NCBI GenBank assembly: GCA_937872925.1
Contig: CALMUT010000120.1
Span: forward strand, 1-64,000
Direction of reading: 5' to 3'
From: an uncultured Myxococcales bacterium
Lineage (GTDB): Bacteria; Myxococcota_A; Polyangia; Polyangiales; Polyangiaceae
Length of the DNA: 64,000 nt
Shown here: one piece after another, positions 1-9,658 of the stretch
Layout: each line of letters starts with the position of its first letter
Numbering within the stretch: the first letter of the stretch is position 1
Translations under genes and position numbers: made by a program
The notes under the pieces: generated by a model
Database searches by the model: none
What the model was told of the DNA's origin: nothing
The model's input: only the letters and a program-made list of their open reading frames with translations

Positions 1-3000
1 CGCGGGGGGGCCCCGGGGGCCCTTGCCGGCGGGCTTATCAAGACGTGCCGGGCCTCGGCAAAAACCCTGCTGTCTACCCACGAAAAAGGGGCCGGGGCTT
101 CCCCCGCCACTTTTGACCCGGCGAATCCCGCGCGGCCGCGCACGAACATGGAAATCGCGCAGGCAATCATGTTGGCCAGCGACCCGGAGTTCGCTGGCCC
201 CGCAGCGGAGCCCCGCTTTTTGGTGAGCCGCGACGTGCGGGGTTACGCCATCCCCGCGGGCAACGTGCCCGGCAGCCCCGGCACCGTCGCGGGTCCGTTC
301 TTCGATGGAGACAACGACGGCTTCGCAGACGTCGACGCCTTGGGTCGTTTCCTAAGCGGCCCGGGCACGCTTGCCCCGGTGGACACGCCCTTCCTTGTGC
401 CCGGCCTCGCGCGGCAGCTACCCCCGGATCCCTTTGGCCGCGCCATCGATCCAGGTGGGCAGCCTTTGTATGCCTACCTGGACACCAGCCAGACCTACAC
501 CGCCGCCATGCTACGCGACATGGAGCCGCTCATGGACGTGGACAGCGGCTCCGAGGCCATGGCCGATCTGCTGAGCGGCGCTTTCGCGCTCTACGGGGCA
601 GCGGTCAAGAAGCAGGCGCCCTGGGCCGTTGGCGGCGAGTACGACAGCTTTGACTCGAATAGCTCGCCGATGGCGGATTTGATGCACGCCACGGGCTGGA
701 CCCTGGCCCACAAGAACAGCGATCTGCACCTGAAGTTCATCCAGGAGCTTATCCGGGAACCCGCCCGAGAAAAGGCGGTTGCCCGGGTCGTCGGCGCAGC
801 GCTCAAGGTGAAAGCGATCGCGGACAAATACCCCGACGTGGGACTCGATCCCAGTGTGACCGTGTGGGACGAGATGGCGGAGCTGATCGCCGTGATCAGC
901 AAGAATCCGAAACTGCTAAAGGACCTATTGCGCGCCCTCACCCATGCGGACGTGAAGGCGTACATCGGCCCGTCTTACGCCAAGTACAACGCCTTCAAGG
1001 ACGAGCTGCACTACAGCAGCACCAACCTGAACGGACCGCCCATCAACCTGACCACCGGCGGCGCCGGGGATCCCAGCGTGCCACCGGACTACGCGCAGCC
1101 CGAGACCGGCGAAAACCGCAGCGAGATGCACCGCATCCTGCAGCTGATCCACGACGTGAACGACGTCAATGCTTGCAACAAGGCCGACGCGAAGGTGCGG
1201 CTGAAGATCGGATTGCCCATCAGCTGGCCCCTGGTGGGCAGCGGCTACAAAGAGTGTGAGCTGTTCGTGTTCAAGAACATGGGCATCTTCTACCTGCACT
1301 CGATCCTGGGTAAGGCGAAGCTCGACATCCGCTCGGATTTTCTGAACGACATGATGAGCGCAGCGAAGATCTTTGCGAACCCCGACGACATGATGCAGAC
1401 GTCGGCGGGCATCACGGGCATGGGACTGACGCCGACGCCCCAGGCACTGAACCGCCTGGTGTTTTTCGGGGCGGAGAGCCCGAAATACGATCCGTTCTTC
1501 AGCGGCAAGATGCCAGACCGGGATCCGAACTTCAGCGGCAAGAACGACGACACCAACAAGTTCGTGTCGCGCCTGGTCGAGGCGGTTTCTTCCGCCACCT
1601 GCCCGGAGCGCCCGGTGCAAGACCCGAATGGCCAGCTCGGCACGATCTGGCTTTCGGACTGCAGCCCGAACGTCAAATGGGCCCACAACGGCGAGCCCGG
1701 CAATCCCAACGAGCTGGTGCGCCTGCGCGGCAAGGGCACCATCTTCACCTGGGAGAAATACGAGTTCTACAAGGGCATGCGGCCGATGCTGAAAGCCTTT
1801 GATGACAACGGCTACTCACAGCTGTTCCTGGATCACATCGAGGTGCTGTATCGACACTGGCCCAGCACGAACCACGGCGCTGAATGCAACGACAATGGCA
1901 ACTTCGGCGACAAACCCTGGCTCAAGTACTTGAGCGACGTGGACCGCACGGCCCACAAGATCAATCCGGCCTACAACCCGCGCTGGTGCAACGGCAGCGG
2001 CATCTCCCGCTACGAGCCAATCTTGGCGGAAGCCTTTGCCACGGACTTGCTACCCGCCCTCGGCGACTTGATAGCGCTGATCGACGGCATGAGCGTCAAG
2101 AGCGACCGCACTGGCCAGACCATGGCCGGTCTCGACATCATGGCCGAGCTCACCACGGCCATGTTCGATCCGGACTTCGCGGCCAGCGTGGGCATGACAG
2201 ACCGCGCCGGAAACCCGGGCACAACCTGGTCCAACGGCATCATTCAAAAGCCCCAGTTGACCAACTTCGACCTGTTCGCCAACGCCCTGGCCTCCATCGA
2301 CAAGGCCCTGGTGCCTGGTTCACCACGCTATGTGCGTTGGAAGGCCGGACGCTCCAAGCTCGTCGATCAATTCCTGACCGTCGACGGCGAGGGCCCCAAC
2401 GCGCAGTTCCGCAATCGTGCATTTGTCAAAGCCCTTCCGATCCTGGTGGACGTGCTGCGCGCCCAGCTAAACGCCAACTGCCCGGATCGCGAGACCAATC
2501 CCGCGGCCTGCGTGTGGGCCACGGGGACGAATTCGCCGACGCCCACGTCCATAGCGGAAAAGACCGCGCAGACCTTCGGCGACCCAATGTTCTCGACGTC
2601 AATGCATCTGGTCGATCGCATCAACGAAGACCCGGAAACCCGGGCTGCCCTGCAGCGCCACTTGCGCTACTTGATGCAGCAGGCCAGCGGCAACGACGCG
2701 CTGCACAGCACTCTGACCAGCGCCAGCGACATGATGCAGGTGCTCAGCGACGATCTGAACATGCCGCTGATCTACAAGGCCATCGCCGTCGCCGCGGCCC
2801 CAGAAGAGCCAGTCGGCGACCAGAAGCCCGCCCCAGGCACCGCCGACCGCGTGCTCGAGTTGATGGATGCCCTCAACCGCGAGGTCGACAGCAAAGGCAA
2901 CCCGCGGCCGAATAGCTATGACCCCTACCGCATCATGGACCGCGTGCTCCGGAACCTGGTCACGCCCATGGATCCGGCCAACCCCGACAGCCTCACGCCC

Positions 3001-3183
3001 ATCGAGATCTTCATCGACACCCTGGCCGAAGTGAACCGCATGGACGCGGATGCTCCCCGGGAGCAGCCCATGAGTCCGGAAGATCTCCAGGCCACCTTCG
3101 CCACCCTGCGCGACTTCATGACCGGCCCAACCCGGGGTATGGAGCAAGTGTACGAAATCATGCGCCACCGCAACGGCGACTGA
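1..3183 (+). CDS. Large hypothetical protein, 5' end cut by window edge
   Basis: The frame is open from the first base to the TGA at 3181-3183, and no stop precedes the first ATG at 148, so the true start probably lies left of the window; about 1,060 residues are visible. I do not recognise the family. An Asp-rich segment (DGDNDGFADVD, encoded around 304-336) resembles the calcium loops of thrombospondin-type-3 or dockerin repeats. Cysteines are few, no transmembrane helix is visible, and many short Asn/Asp/Pro-rich loops suggest a folded secreted or periplasmic protein. It is followed after 45 bp by a FadL-type outer-membrane protein on the same strand, so the two may be co-transcribed and act together at the cell surface; that is inference. 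If a start at 148 were real the product would be 1,011 residues, but it would lack a signal peptide. Confidence 0.8.
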   Translation, partial: RGGAPGALAGGLIKTCRASAKTLLSTHEKGAGASPATFDPANPARPRTNMEIAQAIMLASDPEFAGPAAEPRFLVSRDVRGYAIPAGNVPGSPGTVAGPFFDGDNDGFADVDALGRFLSGPGTLAPVDTPFLVPGLARQLPPDPFGRAIDPGGQPLYAYLDTSQTYTAAMLRDMEPLMDVDSGSEAMADLLSGAFALYGAAVKKQAPWAVGGEYDSFDSNSSPMADLMHATGWTLAHKNSDLHLKFIQELIREPAREKAVARVVGAALKVKAIADKYPDVGLDPSVTVWDEMAELIAVISKNPKLLKDLLRALTHADVKAYIGPSYAKYNAFKDELHYSSTNLNGPPINLTTGGAGDPSVPPDYAQPETGENRSEMHRILQLIHDVNDVNACNKADAKVRLKIGLPISWPLVGSGYKECELFVFKNMGIFYLHSILGKAKLDIRSDFLNDMMSAAKIFANPDDMMQTSAGITGMGLTPTPQALNRLVFFGAESPKYDPFFSGKMPDRDPNFSGKNDDTNKFVSRLVEAVSSATCPERPVQDPNGQLGTIWLSDCSPNVKWAHNGEPGNPNELVRLRGKGTIFTWEKYEFYKGMRPMLKAFDDNGYSQLFLDHIEVLYRHWPSTNHGAECNDNGNFGDKPWLKYLSDVDRTAHKINPAYNPRWCNGSGISRYEPILAEAFATDLLPALGDLIALIDGMSVKSDRTGQTMAGLDIMAELTTAMFDPDFAASVGMTDRAGNPGTTWSNGIIQKPQLTNFDLFANALASIDKALVPGSPRYVRWKAGRSKLVDQFLTVDGEGPNAQFRNRAFVKALPILVDVLRAQLNANCPDRETNPAACVWATGTNSPTPTSIAEKTAQTFGDPMFSTSMHLVDRINEDPETRAALQRHLRYLMQQASGNDALHSTLTSASDMMQVLSDDLNMPLIYKAIAVAAAPEEPVGDQKPAPGTADRVLELMDALNREVDSKGNPRPNSYDPYRIMDRVLRNLVTPMDPANPDSLTPIEIFIDTLAEVNRMDADAPREQPMSPEDLQATFATLRDFMTGPTRGMEQVYEIMRHRNGD

Positions 3184-3228
3184 CGCTTCTCCCCCGCTCT
3201 TCCTCTCCCCTCCCCTCTCCGCGAAGCC

Positions 3229-4881
3229 ATGCTGAAGCGTCTATTCCCCGTTGGGCCACCGTTCCGGCGCCACCCCTCGCTCGTCGCGTCGGGACTCGGC
3301 CTTGCACTGCTGACGATCGGCGCTACGGCGCAGGCTGGCGGCCTCTACTTCACGGACCGTGGCGTGCGCCCGCTCGGTCGCGGCGGCGCCTTTATCGCTG
3401 GGGCCGACGACGCGGGCAGCGGGGCCTATAATCCCGCAGGCCTCGCATTCACAGGCAACCAGTTCTTGTTGGATGCCTCGTGGCTCCAATACTCGGCCAC
3501 GTACCAACGCAAAACCGTCGTACGGCAGATCGATCCGAATACGGGCCTTCCCACGGGCCAGGAGTGGGAACAGACCTTTCCCGAGGTCGAGGGCACCACG
3601 CCGGTCATTCCCATTCCGACCATCGTCTATGCGGATCCCTTGGGCAGCGATGACTTCAACTTTGCCCTGGCGGTGTGGGCGCCGTATTCAGCCATCACCA
3701 GCTTCCCGGAAAAAGTCAAAGGACAGCCCGCGCCGCAGCGCTACTCCATCATCTCATTGGATGGCTCCGCACTGGCGATCCCAGGCGTGTACGCGTCCTA
3801 TCGCGCGAGCGAAGAATGGGCACTCGGCGCGGGGATCGAAATGCTCACCGGGTTCTTCCAGACCAGCGTGTACTTCAGCGCCTGCGTGCCCGAGCGCTTT
3901 CTTTGTGCGCCGGAGCAGCCAGAGTACGACACCGCCGCCCAGCTGCGGGTCGGGCCGATCTTTGCGCCCTCGGGTATTTTGGGTGCCATCTACAAGCCCA
4001 CGGAGAGCGTGCGCGTCGGCGCGTCTTTCCACCTGCCCTTCTGGATCCGCTCCCACGCCACCCAGGACGTGCGGCTGGCCAGCGCCGCCGTCTTCGACAA
4101 CGCCAGCGTCAAAGGCGACAGCGCCACCGTGAGCTTCAACCTGCCTTGGACGGCGCGGGCGGGCATCGAGTTTCGCGCCGAGGACGCCCTGCGCGTCGAA
4201 CTGGGCGTGGGCTACGAAGCCTGGAGCATGCACGACCAAATCCTGGTCGAGGGTGACGAACTCGCGCTGGTCAACGTCGCGGGCTTTCCGCCGGAGTACC
4301 AACTGAGCAAGACGGTGATCGAACGCGGCTTTCAGGACAGTTACTCAGCGCGCGTGGGTGCTGAGTACGGCTTCGAGGCCAGCAGCTACCGCCTGGTGGC
4401 ACGCGGCGGATTGATGGCCGAACGCAGCGCCATTCCCAACGAGTACCTCTCGGCCGCCACCATCGACCTGGACAAGCTCGTCGCCAGCATCGGCGGCAGC
4501 CTGCACATCGGCAAGTGGCGCTTCGACGCCGTTTATGCCCGGGTGTTCACCGCGGCGGCGGAAGTCGGTGTACGCGAGCAGCGCATCCCCCAAGTCAATC
4601 CGGTGATCTCGAATCCCCCAGAGACACCCAACTACATCAACGGCGGCAGCTACACGGCGAGCGCCAACGTGATCGGCCTGGGGCTGGCCTACCAATTCGA
4701 TTCACCGGCGCAGCCTGTGACCACGCCGGGCTCCACGTTGCCCGAGCCGCGTCCACGCGAATCGAGTGGCTCCACAGAGGCGACGGAGCCCAAGTCCGCG
4801 AAGCCCGAGACGGAAGACGGCGGATTCGACGAGGCCTTCGAAGAGCTCGGCGAGACCGATCCGCCCAAGAAAAAGAAATAG
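3229..4881 (+). CDS. FadL/OmpP1/TodX-type outer-membrane transport protein
   Basis: The 550-residue product has an N-terminal signal peptide (hydrophobic core about residues 19-36 ending TAQA-G) followed at once by the hallmark of the FadL family: a Gly-rich hatch region with GGLYFTDRGVRPLGRGGAF and SGAYNPAGLAF, including the conserved NPA. The rest alternates in the manner of a beta-barrel and ends a last strand at GLGLAYQF (about residue 488). Members of this family carry hydrophobic compounds such as long-chain fatty acids across the outer membrane. Unusually, about 60 residues follow the last strand, rich in Glu/Asp/Pro/Ser and ending in four lysines, whereas FadL proteins normally end on a C-terminal aromatic. 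It follows the large hypothetical gene by 45 bp and converges on the lytic transglycosylase gene with only 10 bp between stops. Confidence 0.88.
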   Translation: MLKRLFPVGPPFRRHPSLVASGLGLALLTIGATAQAGGLYFTDRGVRPLGRGGAFIAGADDAGSGAYNPAGLAFTGNQFLLDASWLQYSATYQRKTVVRQIDPNTGLPTGQEWEQTFPEVEGTTPVIPIPTIVYADPLGSDDFNFALAVWAPYSAITSFPEKVKGQPAPQRYSIISLDGSALAIPGVYASYRASEEWALGAGIEMLTGFFQTSVYFSACVPERFLCAPEQPEYDTAAQLRVGPIFAPSGILGAIYKPTESVRVGASFHLPFWIRSHATQDVRLASAAVFDNASVKGDSATVSFNLPWTARAGIEFRAEDALRVELGVGYEAWSMHDQILVEGDELALVNVAGFPPEYQLSKTVIERGFQDSYSARVGAEYGFEASSYRLVARGGLMAERSAIPNEYLSAATIDLDKLVASIGGSLHIGKWRFDAVYARVFTAAAEVGVREQRIPQVNPVISNPPETPNYINGGSYTASANVIGLGLAYQFDSPAQPVTTPGSTLPEPRPRESSGSTEATEPKSAKPETEDGGFDEAFEELGETDPPKKKK

Positions 4882-4891
4882 CAGGCGGCCC

Positions 4892-7303
4892 TCAGCCGCT
4901 CGACGGAGTCGTGCCGGAGCCTGCGCTCGGCGCTTCGGGCAGCGCAGGCAGACCTTCGGGAGCCGGGGCGGTGACTGGGAGCAAGGGCGAAGGCGTGTCG
5001 TCCGCATCGGGCTGGCCGCTGGCAACGGCGTTCCCTTTGCGAACGTAGACGACTACGTCGTCTCCGGCCTTGAGCTTCTTGTGACGAGACTTGCGATTGA
5101 TTCGCTCCATCCAGCCGGAGCTGATGCCAAAGCGGCGGCCAATGCGTGCCAATGTTTCGCCCGCTCGGGCATGCACCACCAGGCGCGTCTTGCCATTCTG
5201 CCCTTCGAAGTGTTCGATGAACTCCGGGGACCCCATGATCAGCACCTTGGTTTCATGTGCTCGGAACAGCTGCGCGCCGACGTCCGCGCCTTTTTTTACC
5301 CACGCCTGCAGCGTCATGCCCGAAAGCAAGCGCGCGGTAGGGTCGAGGGCGTTGAAGCGTTCGAGCTCCGCGCTGGAGACGCCCAAAGTGCGGGCGATCC
5401 CCGGCAAGGTATCGCCGTCCCGAACGACGAGAAACACTCGCTCGCGATCGGCGTAGCTAACTTGCACATCCGGCATGACCACCACGTCTGGTGTGCTCAC
5501 GACGCCGGCAGGGCGCGCTTTCGCCGGGACCAGCAACACGTTGCCCGCAGCAAGGGTCTCGTTCGAGCTGAGCCGGTTGATGCGTTTGAGTTGTGAGAGC
5601 GATGCGCCAGAGCTCTGCGCCACGCTTTCCGGAGTGTCGCCAAGTTTGGCCACGACGGCGCTCAGGGCTGGCTCGTCGCTTGAAAGGCGCGGCAACTGGC
5701 TGCCTGCGGTCGCGGCTTTGCCCGGGGGTACGCGAACGTAGTAGCCAGCCGCGCGCTGACCCGGGCGGTTCGGCGGCACGCGCCCAGACAACAACTGGGG
5801 GTTCAGCCGCTCCAGGCTGCTTTCGCTGACTCGCGCCGCGGTAGCGACCACTGAGAGCGGAGTGCCCGGGGGGACCAGTACAGTTTCGAAACGCTCGGCC
5901 GGATCCGCTGCGACGTCGGCGATGCCGAAGGCCTTCTTGTTGTTCATGACAATCGCGATGGCGATGATCTTCGGAACGTAGAGGGTGGTCTCCCATGGGA
6001 TCCCCGCCTCGTGTTTCGAAAGTTCCCAGTAGTCGTTGGTGTTGAACTTCTGGATCGCCCGGGACAGCCCGCCGTGTCCCATATTGTAGCCCGCCATCGC
6101 GAGTTCCCAATTGCCGAACCGCCGGTACAAATCCGACAAATAGCCGATGGCCGCACTGGTGCTGCGCAATGGATCCAAGCGCTCGTCCACCCAGCGGTCC
6201 ACGACTAAGCCGTACATGCGGCCAGTCTCCGGCATGAACTGCCACAGCCCCGCAGCGCCGGCTGGGGATCCAATGGTCGGATTGTGACCGCTCTCGATCA
6301 GACTGAGCCACACCAGATCCGTCGGGAGCCCTGCTTTGGCGAGTTCTGCTTTGAGGGCTGGTGTGAAGCGCCCGCTCTTCTTCGCCCACACCTTCGCGAT
6401 GGCCTTACCCCGAGCATTGTCACGGTAGAACTTCAAGTAGCGGATCACGCGGGATTCCAAGCGCACCGGCACATTCGGGAGCGTCAGGGACCGGATCCAC
6501 TCCGCGGTGACGACGGATTCGTCGGTGCTGGCTTTGGGGGCCAGGCGTGCGTCTGCCGGCAGGCCAGACGCGACCACTTCGGGACCGCCGCTCCGCGGCG
6601 CAACGCTTGGCCAGGCAAACACCGGTTCAAAGCCCATGAGTGGCTTTGGGAATAGAACGCGCTCGGCGTCTCGCAGCGCAGCCAGTTCCGGATCCTCCGG
6701 TTTGGCCTCAAGATCTGGAAGCGTGGGCCCGCCCGCGATCGCGCGGCGCGCAGCGGAGCTGACCTCGGGGCGCGCGGCGCCTTTCGGCAGCGTGGCGCTT
6801 GGCGTCTTCGGGCGCCTGCCCTTGCGGTGACTGGGCGCCTCGGGGGCGTCAACGACTTTGGCTTCAGTTTTCGTCTCGGGCGCGGCCTTGTCCGGCGTGG
6901 ATGCCACGGTCGGCGCGTCCGACGGTCCTTTCGGCTTGTCGCCACCGACACTGCGAGTGCCGGAGCCGGCGCCCGGCCCGATTTGGCCCGCGGCGGGCTC
7001 CCCTTCGGGTTTGCGCGCGGACTCGGCTTTGGCTTCCTCTTTCGAAGCAGAGCGCTTCGCGTCGCTGGGCGTCGCTTTTCTCGGTCGCGCCTGCTTCGAC
7101 GGCGCCTTCTTCGGCTCCGCCTTCTTCGGCTCTGCCTTCTTCGGCTCTGCTTTTTTGGGCTCCGCTTTCTTCGGCTCTGCTTTTTTGGGCTCCGCTTTCT
7201 TCGGCTCAGTCTTCTTCGAGTCGGACTGCTTCGGGGCGGCAAGGCTGGAGGCCGACGCAGCGGTGATCGCAAAAAAGCAGATCAGTGGCCGGAGCGCGCG
7301 CAT
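4892..7303 (-). CDS. mltD: LysM-containing lytic transglycosylase (MltD-like)
   Basis: An 803-residue secreted protein predicted to cleave peptidoglycan. A signal peptide (MRALRPLICFFAITAASASS-LAA) is followed by a lysine-rich low-complexity region: eight five-residue units of the KKAEP type at residues 30-69, then a long Ala/Lys/Pro linker to about residue 250. The SLT domain follows, with catalytic Glu near residue 337 in LIESGHN, then GAAGLWQFMPETG and AMAGYNMG, all standard for family-1 lytic transglycosylases. Four LysM-like segments occupy the C-terminal third (for example GDTLPGIARTLGVSSAELERF and GETLARIGRRFGISSGWMER), which would hold the enzyme on glycan. It lies 39 bp after the ATPase/TPR gene on the same strand, so may share its transcript. 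The gene symbol is by domain similarity only; MltD of enteric bacteria is shorter and lacks the Lys-rich region. Confidence 0.88.
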   Translation of the reverse strand: MRALRPLICFFAITAASASSLAAPKQSDSKKTEPKKAEPKKAEPKKAEPKKAEPKKAEPKKAEPKKAPSKQARPRKATPSDAKRSASKEEAKAESARKPEGEPAAGQIGPGAGSGTRSVGGDKPKGPSDAPTVASTPDKAAPETKTEAKVVDAPEAPSHRKGRRPKTPSATLPKGAARPEVSSAARRAIAGGPTLPDLEAKPEDPELAALRDAERVLFPKPLMGFEPVFAWPSVAPRSGGPEVVASGLPADARLAPKASTDESVVTAEWIRSLTLPNVPVRLESRVIRYLKFYRDNARGKAIAKVWAKKSGRFTPALKAELAKAGLPTDLVWLSLIESGHNPTIGSPAGAAGLWQFMPETGRMYGLVVDRWVDERLDPLRSTSAAIGYLSDLYRRFGNWELAMAGYNMGHGGLSRAIQKFNTNDYWELSKHEAGIPWETTLYVPKIIAIAIVMNNKKAFGIADVAADPAERFETVLVPPGTPLSVVATAARVSESSLERLNPQLLSGRVPPNRPGQRAAGYYVRVPPGKAATAGSQLPRLSSDEPALSAVVAKLGDTPESVAQSSGASLSQLKRINRLSSNETLAAGNVLLVPAKARPAGVVSTPDVVVMPDVQVSYADRERVFLVVRDGDTLPGIARTLGVSSAELERFNALDPTARLLSGMTLQAWVKKGADVGAQLFRAHETKVLIMGSPEFIEHFEGQNGKTRLVVHARAGETLARIGRRFGISSGWMERINRKSRHKKLKAGDDVVVYVRKGNAVASGQPDADDTPSPLLPVTAPAPEGLPALPEAPSAGSGTTPSSG
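7097..7216 (-). repeat. 15-bp tandem repeat encoding KKAEP units
   Basis: Eight contiguous 15-bp units inside the lytic transglycosylase gene encode KKTEP, six copies of KKAEP, then KKAPS. Neighbouring units are almost identical at the DNA level, alternating between two synonymous forms, so copy number could change by slippage without breaking the frame. Confidence 0.85.
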
Positions 7304-7342
7304 GAGCGCTCAGTCGTACCTAGTGCCACCGGATCGGTCAAA

Positions 7343-9466
7343 TCACCCGCTGTTTCCGCGGATATCTTGATTTGTTCGGGCGTCTTCTGGCAGGTCGGCG
7401 CGCCCAAGAAGCGCTTCGCCAGCGCGCACCTGCTTTCGGAGCGACTCGAGAAACGCCCTCTGCTCCGGTTCGTCGTCGGGGCTCTTGGTAGCCAGCGCCT
7501 CGAGGGCCGCCCGATTGAAGGCCAGCCCCAGGGGCGAGCCCTTGTCCAAGTTGAACGCGATGGATTGCCCCAACAGCGCCAATGCATCGCGGCTGCGCCC
7601 TGCTGCGGCCAGGAGATCCGATAGCGCCGCGGCGGAGCGCGCCAGTCCCAGCACATCGCCAAAGCGCTGCTGGGCGCGCACACTTGCCTCCAAACGCTCG
7701 ATGGCCGCGTCGCCGCGTCCACGCAACAACTCGAGACGGCCGAGGGTTTCCCAAACGCGCGCCTGCTCCCGGGGCAGGCTCAGATCACGATAAGCCTCTT
7801 CGGCAGCCAACGCATGTTCGATTCCAATACGCACCGCGTCTTCTTCGCGCCCCGGTCGGGCGTCTACGTGCAAGATCAAGCGCGCCAGCATGTGGTCCGT
7901 CTCCGCCAACTCTTGCCGGGCGACGGCGTTCTGTGGAGTCAGCCTCGCGAAGATTTCGCGGGACTTCTTTAGCAGGTAGTTGGCACGGACCACGTCTCCC
8001 AGACGCACCCACACAGCAGCCTCATCGTTAAGCAGGCGCGCTGCGCCGATGGGATCGTCTGCCGCAAGTAGCTCACGACTCACCCCACTCAGCTCAGCAA
8101 GGGCGCGTTCCAGCGCCTGCTTGTCGCCGATATCGTAGCAAATGCCGCCGCAGAGAGCTCCCAAGTCGGCGCGGAGATCGGAAGGGTCCTGATCCACGAG
8201 CAGCGCTTTGGCTGCGTCCGCGGTGGCGAGAGCGGCTGGCAAGGAGAACTGCTCACTGGGTCCGGCGGCTTGCCACTGGATCCGCGCTCTCGCAGCGAGC
8301 GCTCGGATCCGCAACACGCGTCGCGACTCCGTGCCCGGCACCGCGTCCAGCAATTCCAACGCCTGCTCCGCCAGCGCAAATGCATCGTGCGGCGCGCCCA
8401 TTTCCGCCGCTCGGCGCGCAGCCGCGACGTACTGCTCCGCCGCCAAATCCGAGTCCCCAACCGCGGATGCGTGCCGAGCGGCGCGCAACGGGTCCTCGAC
8501 ACGAGACTGCCTGGTGGGCAAAGCCGGCCGCAGCCTCGACGCTGCGGTCGGCGACTGGACGCTGCCGCTGGGGCTCACAACCCTCCCCTCGTCTTCGGTT
8601 TCCTTGCTGGCGGCATGGCCGAGCAGTTGGGCCAAACGTCGGTGCCAGGCCTCTGCCAAGGATGGCAGGATCGAGCCCAACAGGTGCTGCGCCGCGACTT
8701 GGGGGATCCGAAAACGACCACGTCCCAAGTCTTCGATAGGCAATCCTGCGTCGCGCACGGTTTGTAGCTGTTCGAGCACGGCAAGTTCGTCAGAATCGAG
8801 CAACGCCGCCACGATCGCTGCATCGAAGACCTTTCCGCTCATCGCCGCGGCCCTCAGTACGCGCAGAGCCGCCGGTGGCAAGCTGTCGAATTGTTCCGGA
8901 GCAGGCTCCGCTTCGCCCGCCTCGCCGGCAGCGTCCAAGTCAGCTGGCGACGAGGCACTCTTCACAACGCTGTCCACGCCGCACTGCCGCCGGACGGCTT
9001 CGATCAGCTCCGACACGTCTCCGCTGGGCTCCGCGCCATGGTGGACCAACACAATGGGCGCCTTGAGCCAGCTTCTCTCCCCAAGGACGTCGGTCAACCA
9101 CTGAAGCGTGGCCCGGTCCGCATTTTCAATCCCATCCAGAACGAGTCCTCCGGCTCCGTCCACACACAGTTGATTGAATGCGCGAATGAAGGCCCCCCCG
9201 CGTTGCGACTCCGGCTCCTCGCCCAGTAGTCGCCGGCGCAACCCGGCGCGGAGCTGCGCTGCGGCGCTGTCGAGGATCGGCCGATCTTGCTGCTGCACCA
9301 GCTGCTCGATCCGGGTACGTGCTTCGAGCAGCGGCCCCAGTAGGGAAGATGTCGTTCCACAGTCCACACGCACCACGCGACTGGCCAGATCCGCAGGCGC
9401 CGCCCCCAGGCTCCCGACTACGACGGTGTGCTTCTTGGACCGAACGCGCTGCCAGACTGTTTCCAT
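7343..9466 (-). CDS. Degenerate AAA-type ATPase / TPR regulatory protein
   Basis: The 707-residue product has the layout of the ATPase-TPR half of myxobacterial kinase-linked regulators. The N-terminus reads TVVVGSLGAAPADLAS where a P-loop (GxxGxGKT/S) is expected, so the Walker A lysine and Ser/Thr are missing. A Walker B-like strand survives (GGLVLDGIENAD, about residues 111-122) with a helix and sensor-like strand APIVLVHHG. A winged-helix-like region follows around residues 195-280, and from about residue 330 to the end helical TPR-like repeats dominate. It is divergent from the membrane Ser/Thr kinase gene (193 bp between starts) and 39 bp upstream of the transglycosylase gene. It may be a scaffold that senses cell-wall or kinase signals, but that is inference; nucleotide hydrolysis looks unlikely. 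Confidence 0.7.
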   Translation of the reverse strand: METVWQRVRSKKHTVVVGSLGAAPADLASRVVRVDCGTTSSLLGPLLEARTRIEQLVQQQDRPILDSAAAQLRAGLRRRLLGEEPESQRGGAFIRAFNQLCVDGAGGLVLDGIENADRATLQWLTDVLGERSWLKAPIVLVHHGAEPSGDVSELIEAVRRQCGVDSVVKSASSPADLDAAGEAGEAEPAPEQFDSLPPAALRVLRAAAMSGKVFDAAIVAALLDSDELAVLEQLQTVRDAGLPIEDLGRGRFRIPQVAAQHLLGSILPSLAEAWHRRLAQLLGHAASKETEDEGRVVSPSGSVQSPTAASRLRPALPTRQSRVEDPLRAARHASAVGDSDLAAEQYVAAARRAAEMGAPHDAFALAEQALELLDAVPGTESRRVLRIRALAARARIQWQAAGPSEQFSLPAALATADAAKALLVDQDPSDLRADLGALCGGICYDIGDKQALERALAELSGVSRELLAADDPIGAARLLNDEAAVWVRLGDVVRANYLLKKSREIFARLTPQNAVARQELAETDHMLARLILHVDARPGREEDAVRIGIEHALAAEEAYRDLSLPREQARVWETLGRLELLRGRGDAAIERLEASVRAQQRFGDVLGLARSAAALSDLLAAAGRSRDALALLGQSIAFNLDKGSPLGLAFNRAALEALATKSPDDEPEQRAFLESLRKQVRAGEALLGRADLPEDARTNQDIRGNSG

Positions 9467-9658
9467 CGTTGCTCCGCTTGCTTCTCGCGATATCGTTGAC
9501 GTCGTCCCTCGGTGTTAGCAGCCTCCCGAAGCGAGAGCGACCACCCTGGCCCCGCAAAATCCGCGCGACCCACGGCGCGCCGCTGCCCGCGCAAGGGCTT
9601 TTCGTGGGCAGAAGCTCCGGGTTTACTGCGCCGCCCAGAAGGGTCAGGATGGTTCAGG
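9467..9658. other. Divergent intergenic region between ATPase/TPR and kinase genes
   Basis: A 192-bp region between two outward-reading genes must hold both promoters. I could not pick out a convincing sigma-70 or sigma-54 promoter by eye. No RNA gene or long inverted repeat is visible. Confidence 0.5.

Noticed and set aside
2925-3230. Antisense frames over the first large gene and FadL gene
   Set aside because: Codon bias and the family match support the plus-strand genes only.
9512-9658. Longer starts for the kinase at 9659
   Set aside because: The added residues are low-quality Arg/Pro/Ser sequence; the ribbon begins right after the GTG at 9659.
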